DNA of 64,000 bases, from the NCBI GenBank assembly GCA_949289345.1, contig CASENS010000112.1, forward strand, positions 1 through 64,000, given 5' to 3'. Both the position numbers and the translations under genes were made by a program. Below are positions 7,591 through 15,057 of the stretch, one piece after another; positions within the stretch are counted from its first letter, which is position 1; each line of letters begins with the position of its first letter. Below the pieces are notes generated by a model. The model did not search any database, had not been told where the DNA came from, and was given only the letters and a program-made list of their open reading frames with translations. The stretch comes from an uncultured Bacteroides sp. Lineage in GTDB: Bacteria; Bacteroidota; Bacteroidia; Bacteroidales; Bacteroidaceae.

Positions 7591-7704
7591 AAATGGGAAT
7601 TTAGCCCCCACCAGACCTCCCCCCGTGGGGGAGGCTTTGAATACTAAGTAGAATACAATAGCTCCCCCACGGGGGGAGTTGAGGGGGCTTCTAAATTATC
7701 ATTT
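7591..7704 (+). repeat. Hairpin element H1 (AAATGGGAATTTAG ... CTAAATTATCATTT)
   Basis: A 114-bp element with imperfect terminal inverted repeats AAATGGGAATTTAG and CTAAATTATCATTT. Inside is a strong C/G stem (CTCCCCCCGTGGGGGAG against CTCCCCCACGGGGGGAG). A nearly identical copy, differing mainly in loop length, is at 33616-33716. Both lie upstream of genes for exported minus-strand proteins and have the same orientation to them. Confidence 0.85.
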
Positions 7705-7849
7705 AAACACCGCACACAAACTTATCAACGCAGCGAAAGTACGAAAAACTTACCGTATTTCCAAATTTATTCATATACGTACGAAAAAAGAACGTCTTTC
7801 TCGACCGGAACCGGGAAAAACGTTCTCATTTTATAAAACCACAGTCAGC

Positions 7850-7912
7850 TTTCACATTAGGAATCCCAGCAATATACCGGCAGCTACGGCTGAGCCAATT
7901 ACAGCAAACGTT
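7850..7912 (-). pseudogene. Remnant copy of the decarboxylase beta-subunit 3' end
   Basis: Read on the minus strand, this segment would encode AVIGSAVAAGILLGFLM followed by TGA, matching the last residues of the beta subunit encoded at 9760-10920 (VIGSAVAAGILLGFLM). About 45 of 50 bases match between 7859-7908 and 9767-9816. It starts right after the stop of the TPR gene at 7918 and lacks the rest of the gene. It looks like a small duplication or gene-conversion scar. Confidence 0.8.
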
Positions 7913-7917
7913 TGTGC

Positions 7918-9273
7918 TCAAGGGGCTACCAAGGGAGTGCCGACTCCGTCTTTCGTCTTTCCTTTGAAGAAGTCTTCCACCTTTTTCCGCTTCTGCAAGT
8001 CTTCCAGCCAGCGTTCGGCGGCATTGTAACGGTTGTTTTCGTTGATAATGACAGTACCGTCTTCCGCAACTTCCTGAGGAAGGTTTCGACTGCCTTCGGG
8101 ACGGGTCTTAATATAGGCTTTCAGATACTTCTCCGTGGCCTCGAAATCCCTAAGCCGGAAATAGGATACATAAGCTGCCCTATATAGTAACGAATGTTTC
8201 TGTGGACTATATTTATATAGTTTCATCAATGTCTCTATCTGTTTCTGAGGTTCACCTGCTTCTTTATAACAATCGGCCAGGCCGGCATAGAGACGGGCAA
8301 CGAGGCTGTCGGTAGGAAAGGAAAGCCGGATGGCATCTTGCATGTAGTCTATTCCTTTCTCTTTCCAACTGGTTTTAGAGCAGGTACGTCCCAGATAGTA
8401 AAGCAGGTCGACATGTTCGGGAGCATACTTGCGGGCAGCTTCCAACAGACCATGTGCTTCGAAGTATAAGTCTTTGGCATAGTAACTGATGCCGGCGTAG
8501 TAGCAATTATAGAAAGTGGTGTCACCTTGAGCCAGCAGGGTACGATAACGTGTGATGGCAGTATCGTAATTTTGATTCAAGCAATAGGCTTGTGCTGCAA
8601 GCCGGTTGACGCTTAGGTTCGTGGTATCGCTCAGGCGATAGGTTTCGCAGACTTGGATGGCATAGTCGTAGTAATTATTCCGGATGTAAAGGCTGGCCAA
8701 TTTGGAAGCAGCCACATAATCATCCGGATAGCGATCATGAATCTCTTGGTATGCTCCGATTAAGATATTGGGATCGGTGTACAACCCTTCCAGACTTTGG
8801 GCTTTCAAATGGAGCGCAACGGCCGAACTGTCTTGTTCCGCCAACTGGGAACTTTCGCCGAATGCTTCCTGATACCTCTGGAGGTTCAGCAATTGGGTAA
8901 TGTGTTGGATACGGGCATACTTATGTCCGGGCTTCAGTTGCAGCACATGTTCGTAACATTGCAGCGCTGGTAGGAACTTGCCTTGCGCTTTGTAGCATTC
9001 GCCCGCTTCGATATAAGCACGCAAGTTGAGAGAATCCGCCATAATCAGTTGACGAAACACTTCCAAGGCTTCCCGATTCCTACCCAATTCTTTTAGTGCT
9101 TTTCCTTTCAAGTAAAGCAAGGATACCGTGGGTGGTACTTCTTCCATTAACTGAAGCGCTGTCTCATAATCATAATTGTTCATGGCACGTTGGATGGAAG
9201 AAGGCTCGGAGGTCTGAGCCCTAACTACTGCCAAACAGCTACATAACAAACACAAAAAAAGAATTCGTTTCAT
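7918..9273 (-). CDS. Exported TPR repeat protein
   Basis: 451 residues with a cleavable signal peptide (MKRILFLCLLCSCLAVVRAQ). The rest is a run of tetratricopeptide units, such as GRNREALEVFRQLIMADSLN, GKFLPALQCYEHVLQLKPGH, YDYAIQVCETYRLSDTTN and YDTAITRYRTLLAQGDTT. It is probably a periplasmic or membrane-attached scaffold. The last residues (DGVGTPLVAP) directly abut the remnant of the decarboxylase beta gene, so the original C-terminus may have been altered by that event. The partner proteins are unknown. Confidence 0.85.
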   Translation of the reverse strand: MKRILFLCLLCSCLAVVRAQTSEPSSIQRAMNNYDYETALQLMEEVPPTVSLLYLKGKALKELGRNREALEVFRQLIMADSLNLRAYIEAGECYKAQGKFLPALQCYEHVLQLKPGHKYARIQHITQLLNLQRYQEAFGESSQLAEQDSSAVALHLKAQSLEGLYTDPNILIGAYQEIHDRYPDDYVAASKLASLYIRNNYYDYAIQVCETYRLSDTTNLSVNRLAAQAYCLNQNYDTAITRYRTLLAQGDTTFYNCYYAGISYYAKDLYFEAHGLLEAARKYAPEHVDLLYYLGRTCSKTSWKEKGIDYMQDAIRLSFPTDSLVARLYAGLADCYKEAGEPQKQIETLMKLYKYSPQKHSLLYRAAYVSYFRLRDFEATEKYLKAYIKTRPEGSRNLPQEVAEDGTVIINENNRYNAAERWLEDLQKRKKVEDFFKGKTKDGVGTPLVAP

Positions 9274-9572
9274 GGATTGGATGCGTATTAAAGTCTATTA
9301 TACTTGGCTAAAGTACTAATTTATTTCATATTTACGAATAGCTCGTAGTTTATTTGATATAAATTAACACGGCCGCCTGACCATAATATATAATAAGGAA
9401 TATTTTATCGCAAATCCACAAAAAGCTGACATGACAAAACTCAATGCTATTTCGGATGATACAGACAAATGACCAAAAAGTCAGTAAAAACAAGCCCTTA
9501 TATGACTTTTTGGTAGTATTTATAAAACAAATAGCGCAAATGTTCAATCCGAAAAACAGCAGAATTTGGATT

Positions 9573-9678
9573 ACTTAAGTGTTGCCGCCGAAATACTTAA
9601 GTAAAAGCATATGAAATACTTAACTGTTACACATAGTAACACTTAAGTCTTCCGGAGGGTTCACTTAAGTGTTCCGGA
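9573..9678. repeat. Array of five ACTTAAGT units, 22-23 bp step
   Basis: Cores start at 9573, 9595, 9618, 9641 and 9663 (steps 22, 23, 23, 22). Four are the perfect palindrome ACTTAAGT and one is ACTTAACT. Flanks include GTGTT, AAATA and TTCCGGAGG/TTCCGGAAGG. It is the same family as the array at 28-128 and lies immediately before a terminator. Confidence 0.88.
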
Positions 9679-9689
9679 AGGATTAATTA

Positions 9690-9742
9690 ATAAAAAAATC
9701 AGGTATAAGGTACGGGTAAATGCCCTTGTACCTTATACCTGA
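9690..9742 (-). terminator. Terminator of the methylmalonyl-CoA decarboxylase operon
   Basis: A perfect 15-bp stem (TCAGGTATAAGGTAC against its complement, 9699-9713 and 9728-9742) with a 14-nt loop. On the minus strand it is followed by a run of seven T. It lies 17 bp after the stop of the beta-subunit gene. Confidence 0.92.
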
Positions 9743-9759
9743 TAACTATCGAACAGTGA

Positions 9760-10920
9760 TTACATCAAGAATCCCAGTAATATACCGGCAGCTACGGCTG
9801 AGCCTATTACACCTGCAACGTTGGGACCCATGGCGTGCATCAACAGATAGTTGGTGGGGTCGTATTCCAAACCTACTATTTGCGAGATGCGAGCAGAGTC
9901 GGGCACAGCAGATACACCGGCGTTACCGATAAGCGGATTAATCTTATTGTCTTTCTTCAGGAAGAGGTTAAAGAACTTCACGAAGAGTACGCCCGAAGCG
10001 GTTGCTATAAAGAATGATGCCGCACCGAGTCCGAAAATCCACAAAGAGTCGGTTGTCAGGAACTCAGACGCTTGTGTAGAGGCACCTACTGTCAGACCCA
10101 ACAAAATGGTGATGGTGTCAATCAGCGGGCCGCTGGCTGTATTGGCAAGACGACGGGTCACACCACTTTCTTTCAACAGATTTCCGAAGAACAGCATACC
10201 CAGCAAAGGCAGACCGGACGGAACCAAGAAACATGTCAATAACAATCCGATGATAGGGAACATTACTTTCTCCGTGTGAGAAACTACGCGAGGTGGTTTC
10301 ATGCGGATGAGGCGTTCATGCTTGGTGGTCAGCAGACGCATGACAGGGGGCTGTATAACCGGTACTAATGCCATGTAAGAATAAGCTGACACAGCGATTG
10401 CACCCATCAAGTTAGGAGCCAACTTGGATGACAAGAAGATAGCCGTAGGTCCGTCAGCACCACCGATGATACCAATGGCACCAGCCTGCATGGGGTCGAA
10501 ACCAATGGCCAACGCAATCATGTAAGCTCCGAAGATACCAAACTGGGCAGCTGCGCCAATCAGCATCAGCTTCGGATTGGAAATCAGTGCAGAGAAGTCT
10601 GTCATGGCGCCGATACCTAAGAAGATGAGTGGCGGATACCAGCCGGACGTCACGCCTTGATACAAAATGTTAAGCACAGAACCTTGTTCATAGATGCCGA
10701 CTTGTAATCCGGCTTCCATGTTGAAAGGTATGTTGCCGACGAGGATACCGAAGCCGATGGGTATGAGCAGCATCGGCTCGAACTCCTTGGCTACAGCCAG
10801 ATAAATGAAGAACAAACCTACCAGAATCATGATAAGATGTCCCACCGTGGCGTTAGCGAAACCTGTATAGGTCCAGAAGTCGGCAAGGTTATTTCCTATA
10901 AAATCAATAAATTCTCCCAT
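9760..10920 (-). CDS. mmdB: Na+-translocating decarboxylase, beta subunit (MmdB/OadB family)
   Basis: Membrane subunit that decarboxylates carboxybiotin and pumps Na+, 386 residues with about nine or more hydrophobic segments. Typical family stretches are GFGILVGNIPFN, FLGIGAMTDFSALISNPK, GIIGGADGPTAIFLSSKLAP (Na+-site Asp) and GNAGVSAVPDSARISQ near the C-terminus. It ends the operon epimerase-alpha-gamma-biotin carrier-beta; its start is 1 bp from the carrier stop. Context with the epimerase indicates methylmalonyl-CoA rather than oxaloacetate as substrate. A fragment of its 3' end is duplicated at 7850-7912. Confidence 0.93.
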   Translation of the reverse strand: MGEFIDFIGNNLADFWTYTGFANATVGHLIMILVGLFFIYLAVAKEFEPMLLIPIGFGILVGNIPFNMEAGLQVGIYEQGSVLNILYQGVTSGWYPPLIFLGIGAMTDFSALISNPKLMLIGAAAQFGIFGAYMIALAIGFDPMQAGAIGIIGGADGPTAIFLSSKLAPNLMGAIAVSAYSYMALVPVIQPPVMRLLTTKHERLIRMKPPRVVSHTEKVMFPIIGLLLTCFLVPSGLPLLGMLFFGNLLKESGVTRRLANTASGPLIDTITILLGLTVGASTQASEFLTTDSLWIFGLGAASFFIATASGVLFVKFFNLFLKKDNKINPLIGNAGVSAVPDSARISQIVGLEYDPTNYLLMHAMGPNVAGVIGSAVAAGILLGFLM

Positions 10921-10921
10921 G

Positions 10922-11362
10922 TTATTCGATGATTATGAGGTCAGTACCTTCGAGAACAGAGTCCCCTTTCTTTACATTGATGGCGGTCACCTTTCCGTCT
11001 CGGTCGGCGTTGATGTTGTTTTCCATCTTCATGGCCTCCAGGATAATGATGGTCTGGCCTTTCTTCACCGTGTCGCCTACGTTTACTTTGATTTCAAGGA
11101 TGACACCGGGTAGCGGTGACTTCACACCCGACTTGCCCGCTGATGCAGCAGCAGGTTTCACCACCTGAGTCGTAGGAGCTGCAGGTGTAGTAGCGGCTTG
11201 TCTTACAACAGGTTTAATAACGGTAGGTTTGGGTTGTGGCGCTTTCTCCATTTCCACTTGGTAATGGGTGCCGTTCACTTCCACATGGGCAATGTTGCCT
11301 TCGATGTCTCCAATGACTACTTTATAGGGATTGCCATTGATCTTGTATTTATATTCTTTCAT
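10922..11362 (-). CDS. mmdC: Biotin carrier subunit of the decarboxylase
   Basis: 146-residue biotinyl carrier. The C-terminal domain has the biotinylation motif EAMKMENN, with the Lys modified, and the preceding SPLPGVILEIKVNVGDTVKK barrel. Ahead of it is a flexible Pro/Ala linker (PTVIKPVVRQAATTPAAPTT) that lets the carrier swing between the carboxyltransferase and the membrane subunit. It follows the gamma gene by 24 bp and is almost joined to the beta gene. Confidence 0.93.
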   Translation of the reverse strand: MKEYKYKINGNPYKVVIGDIEGNIAHVEVNGTHYQVEMEKAPQPKPTVIKPVVRQAATTPAAPTTQVVKPAAASAGKSGVKSPLPGVILEIKVNVGDTVKKGQTIIILEAMKMENNINADRDGKVTAINVKKGDSVLEGTDLIIIE

Positions 11363-11386
11363 TTGTTCAATCTATTAAGGATGATG

Positions 11387-12316
11387 TTATTTTTTTTGCG
11401 GAGTCTCACGCAAGGTATAAATCTTCGAGCTCCAGGGCGAATAGCTGCGTTTCACACGAGTGATGGTCAGCACGGTCTCTTCCACATCGTGTACATCGCT
11501 CTGCATCTCATGCATGGCCATGGCGATAGCGGCAAATACCTCGCCCGGTGCCTGTCCCAGTTTCTTTTCTTTGGCCTCGGCTTTGTCCGTAATGCCTTTG
11601 GCGGCCATGGCTCTCTTCCGGCTCATGGCTACAGAAGCCTTGCCAATGAAACGGAACGAAACGTAGAGCAGGATGAGACCGACGAATACCACCAGCATGG
11701 CGGTGATGGCCATACCGATGCCCACACTGTCATGTTGCTCGAATTTCTCCATCTTCACGTTCTTATCCAACGTTTTGTTGTTGGTACTGGGCGTAACGTA
11801 TTTTTCGGGCGACTCGTCCTTTACCTCCCAATTGGCGGAAGCATCGTCCACACGGGCATACGATTGATCCGCTTTCAGCAAGCCGGCTGGGACGGTAATC
11901 TCGTCCAACAACTTTCGGCCTGAGTCATACAACCCTATCCAATTGGCTTTTTCTTTGTCCAATGTAAAATTGGTGTGGAAAGTCCCTCGGTTAGGTTTAT
12001 CGTCTGCCCAAAACAACGCATGTTGGCGTGGTGCTATTTTGGTCAGCACGTCCCCTTTAGGGATGAAATACACGGCCGTGTCGCCCGCTTGGCTGGAGTG
12101 CTTCAAATAACATCCTGCCAAGTCGGCTGAGCCGTACGACTGATTGAATATTTCAATCCATGCGCTTTGTACGCCATAATCGTCCTGGAAGTTCGTCTCG
12201 TTGTCTACCAACACTTCGTTCAGTATCAACTTGCTTTCTCCTTCCACTCCGCATGAGGAGCATATCCCTAACGTCAAGAGCAATGAAAAGAATATTCCTA
12301 TGTTCGTTTTCTTCAT
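11387..12316 (-). CDS. Decarboxylase gamma subunit (OadG type) fused to a lamin-tail domain
   Basis: 309 residues. The signal sequence ends in a lipobox-like LGICSSC. Residues about 27-185 form a lamin-tail-like domain: LILNEVLVDNETNFQDDYG, AWIEIFNQS, LAGCYLKHSS, WIGLYDSGRKLLDEITVP. Then follow one transmembrane helix (about 210-232, GMAITAMLVVFVGLILLYVS), a charged linker and the OadG-like C-terminal tail SYSPWSSKIYTLRE. Gamma subunits usually are about 80-150 residues, so the extra outer-face domain is large. It lies between the alpha and biotin carrier genes, consistent with its role in holding the complex together. No symbol is given because the fusion is non-standard. Confidence 0.85.
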   Translation of the reverse strand: MKKTNIGIFFSLLLTLGICSSCGVEGESKLILNEVLVDNETNFQDDYGVQSAWIEIFNQSYGSADLAGCYLKHSSQAGDTAVYFIPKGDVLTKIAPRQHALFWADDKPNRGTFHTNFTLDKEKANWIGLYDSGRKLLDEITVPAGLLKADQSYARVDDASANWEVKDESPEKYVTPSTNNKTLDKNVKMEKFEQHDSVGIGMAITAMLVVFVGLILLYVSFRFIGKASVAMSRKRAMAAKGITDKAEAKEKKLGQAPGEVFAAIAMAMHEMQSDVHDVEETVLTITRVKRSYSPWSSKIYTLRETPQKK

Positions 12317-12341
12317 TGTAGTGTTCTTTTTTAGTTAGGAA

Positions 12342-13895
12342 TTAGAGAGGAATGTTGCCATGCTTCTTGGCCGGGTTGGTCAGCTTCTTGGTTTGCAACT
12401 GCTGCAGGGCACGGATGATGCGGAAGCGCGTGTTACGCGGCTCGATGACATCATCGATATAGCCATACTTGGCGGCGTTATACGGATTGGCAAACAGTTT
12501 GGTGTATTCGGCTTCTTTCTCTGCCAGGAATTGAGCGGGATTCTCATGTTCCTTGGCTTCCTTGGCATAGAGCACTTCTACAGCGCCTGCGCCACCCATC
12601 ACGGCGATTTCGGCCGTAGGCCATGCATAGTTCATGTCGCCACGCAACTGCTTGCAGCTCATTACGATGTGTGAACCTCCGTACGACTTACGCAAAGTGA
12701 TAGTCACCTTAGGCACTGTAGCTTCGCCATAAGCATAAAGCAGTTTGGCACCATGCAGGATGACACCGTTGTATTCTTGGCCTGTGCCCGGCAGGAAACC
12801 CGGTACATCAACCAGTGATACGATAGGAATATTGAAAGCATCGCAGAAACGGACAAAGCGCGCACCTTTGCGGGAGGCGTTACTGTCCAATACTCCGGCC
12901 AAATATTTAGGCTGGTTGGCTACTACGCCTACCGACTGACCGTTGAAGCGGGCAAAGCCAATGATGATGTTTTTGGCATAGTCTTTCTGGATTTCGAGGA
13001 ATTCACCGTTGTCCACAATGGCACCGATGACCTCGTACATGTCATAAGGCTTGTTGGGGCTGTCGGGAATAATCTCGTTCAGTGAATCCTCCAGACGGTC
13101 GATGGGGTCGGTACAGTCGATGTAAGGTGGTTCCTCCAAGTTATTCTGAGGAATGTAGCTCAACAGTTTGCGGATTAAGGCCAAGCCTTCTTCCTCAGTA
13201 GAAGCAGTGAAGTGTGTCACACCGGATTTTGTAGAGTGTACACTGGCGCCACCCAGGTTTTCTTGTGTTACGTCCTCGCCCGTCACGGTCTTTACCACCT
13301 TCGGGCCTGTCAGGAACATGTATGACGTACCTTCCATCATCAATGTAAAGTCAGTCAAGGCAGGAGAATAAACGGCTCCGCCGGCACAGGGGCCAAAGAT
13401 ACCTGATATTTGCGGAATGACACCCGAAGCCAGAATGTTGCGCTGGAAGATTTCTGCGTATCCGGCTAAGGCATTGATACCTTCCTGAATACGTGCGCCG
13501 CCTGAATCGTTCAATCCGATGACAGGTGCCCCCATCTTCATGGCCTTGTCCATGATGTGGCAGATTTTCAACGACATGGTTTCGGACAGTGAGCCAGCCG
13601 ATACTGTGAAGTCCTGCGCGAAGATGTACACCAAACGACCTTCGATGGTGCCGCATCCCGTTACTACGCCATCACCAGGATAGTGTTTCTTCTCCATGCC
13701 GAAGTTAGTGCAACGATGTTCCACGAACATATCCATTTCCTCAAAGCTACCTTCGTCCAATAACATAGCTATACGTTCACGGGCCGTGTATTTGCCCTTA
13801 TCGTGTTGCTTGGCAATCGCTTTTTCGCCACCACCCATGCGAGCCGCCACACGGCGGTCGATAAGTTCTTTTATTTTTTCAAGTTGGTTACTCAT
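12342..13895 (-). CDS. mmdA: Methylmalonyl-CoA decarboxylase alpha subunit (carboxyltransferase)
   Basis: 517-residue acyl-CoA carboxyltransferase. It moves the carboxyl group from methylmalonyl-CoA to biotin on the carrier protein. Family marks are [18 protein letters not shown] at the start, the first oxyanion region [36 protein letters not shown] and the second CoA-side region [18 protein letters not shown], then [18 protein letters not shown]. It is similar to the propionyl-CoA carboxylase beta chain, but the Na+-pump partners downstream make the decarboxylase the likely enzyme. It sits 53 bp after the epimerase gene. Confidence 0.92.
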   Translation of the reverse strand: MSNQLEKIKELIDRRVAARMGGGEKAIAKQHDKGKYTARERIAMLLDEGSFEEMDMFVEHRCTNFGMEKKHYPGDGVVTGCGTIEGRLVYIFAQDFTVSAGSLSETMSLKICHIMDKAMKMGAPVIGLNDSGGARIQEGINALAGYAEIFQRNILASGVIPQISGIFGPCAGGAVYSPALTDFTLMMEGTSYMFLTGPKVVKTVTGEDVTQENLGGASVHSTKSGVTHFTASTEEEGLALIRKLLSYIPQNNLEEPPYIDCTDPIDRLEDSLNEIIPDSPNKPYDMYEVIGAIVDNGEFLEIQKDYAKNIIIGFARFNGQSVGVVANQPKYLAGVLDSNASRKGARFVRFCDAFNIPIVSLVDVPGFLPGTGQEYNGVILHGAKLLYAYGEATVPKVTITLRKSYGGSHIVMSCKQLRGDMNYAWPTAEIAVMGGAGAVEVLYAKEAKEHENPAQFLAEKEAEYTKLFANPYNAAKYGYIDDVIEPRNTRFRIIRALQQLQTKKLTNPAKKHGNIPL

Positions 13896-13948
13896 TATTT
13901 TTTAGATTAATGGGGTTGAAAACTAAGTTTTATTGAAATTCTATAGCC

Positions 13949-14365
13949 TTATTCAGGCTTCTCGCACAATTCGGTCAACACGCCCAGCGTAGATTTCGGA
14001 TGTAGGAAAGCGATGTTCAGCCCTTCAGCGCCTTTGCGCGGTGCTTTGTCTATGAGGCGTATGCCTGCGGCTTCGGCCGATGCCAGTGCGTTGGCCACAC
14101 CGTCCTCAATGGCGAAAGCCAGGTGGTGCATGCCTCCCTTACCGTTGTTGTTCTCAATGAATTTGGCGATGGTACTGTCTGGAGAAGTAGGTTCCAGCAG
14201 TTCAATCTTTACATCACCTACCTTCAAGAAAGCGGTCTTCACTTTCTGATCCTCTACAGTCTCGATGTTGTAGCATTTCAGACCTAATACATTCTCATAA
14301 TACGGCAGGGCTTCCTCGATGCTTTTTACGGCAATGCCCAAATGTTCAATGTGAGAAATCTTCAT
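13949..14365 (-). CDS. mce: Methylmalonyl-CoA epimerase
   Basis: 138 residues, a glyoxalase/VOC-fold metalloenzyme that interconverts (R)- and (S)-methylmalonyl-CoA. The start ISHIEHLGIAVKSIEEALPY holds the first metal His; GGMHHLAFAIED holds the second; VLTELCEKPE at the end holds the catalytic/metal Glu. It is the first gene of the decarboxylase operon, which places the operon in the succinate-to-propionate branch. Confidence 0.95.
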   Translation of the reverse strand: MKISHIEHLGIAVKSIEEALPYYENVLGLKCYNIETVEDQKVKTAFLKVGDVKIELLEPTSPDSTIAKFIENNNGKGGMHHLAFAIEDGVANALASAEAAGIRLIDKAPRKGAEGLNIAFLHPKSTLGVLTELCEKPE

Positions 14366-14777
14366 AACTCTATAATTTTTAAATTAGTGTTACAATCAAA
14401 TCCTTATATCAAGAATAATCGTACAAAGTAAGGCATTTCTTGCTGAATAAAGAAATTTTTCGCCAATTAAATCATAGAAAGTTGCGAAAATACGATTTGC
14501 AAAGAGGCCAACGGTCCATTCCGGTTTTCCGTTCATCTTCCCAACCGTTCCATACAGAAATATTCTGCCAGATGGGAACAACAACGACATTGCCCGCCCC
14601 GGCAACAAGACATCCGTAAAATTCTGTCATAAAATTAGGGAGAAAGCATTCGCCCTCATCAATCCGTCATAAACGCAACTTTTTATACAATACCCCGCGA
14701 CGAAGGCAAAACGTGTGTGTGTCCCGGAAAGCGTGACACGTACACGACTTTCGCACAGACAATATTGTCACCTACCT

Positions 14778-14796
14778 ACGCATTTGCCGGATGAGC
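14778..14796 (+). repeat. Dispersed motif ACGCATTTRCCGGATGAGC, copy 2
   Basis: Reads ACGCATTTGCCGGATGAGC. The match with the 52.3 kb copy extends to the left, with CCTACCT here against CCTACTTATCC there. Confidence 0.6.
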
Positions 14797-14983
14797 TATC
14801 CTTTTTCCAAAAACTTAATCGAGAATGACCAAAAAACAGTTTGTTTTAGAACGGGAGGAGAACAAGAGTGAGTTTTTATACCAGTGACGCAATTAATGGC
14901 ACTAATCCCGAGGAGAGGAAATGGGATGAGAGAAGTATTTCCGTGGGAAAATAGGCGATTTTCTTGAATTTTTCTCTCGAAAA

Positions 14984-15016
14984 TGTTTCATTATATGTAA
15001 AATATGTTTAGCTTTG
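14984..15016 (+). promoter_or_regulatory. Promoter of ppdK
   Basis: The -7 box TAGCTTTG (15009-15016) matches TAnnTTTG, and a -33-like GTTTC (14984-14988) lies 20 bp upstream, the normal Bacteroides spacing. The start codon is 41 bp after the -7 box. Confidence 0.65.
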
Positions 15017-15057
15017 CAGGCAAGAAATGAAAAACTCACAAAAACCTTTTTAATATT

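Larger units (their letters stand above)
9274..9759. other. Intergenic region with repeat array and terminator
   Basis: Nothing gene-like is seen. A+T-rich DNA upstream of the TPR gene is followed by an ACTTAAGT array (9573-9678) and the terminator of the decarboxylase operon (9690-9742). Confidence 0.65.
14366..15057. other. Long intergenic region between divergent operons
   Basis: No convincing gene. The frame at 14396-14608 (minus, 70 codons) resembles nothing I know. The stretch contains one copy of a dispersed motif (14778-14796) and the ppdK promoter near its right end. The remainder may be a long leader for either operon; I see no known riboswitch. Confidence 0.55.

Noticed and set aside
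14396..14608. 70-codon frame upstream of the epimerase gene
   Set aside because: No likeness, no coupling, poor composition; more likely leader DNA.
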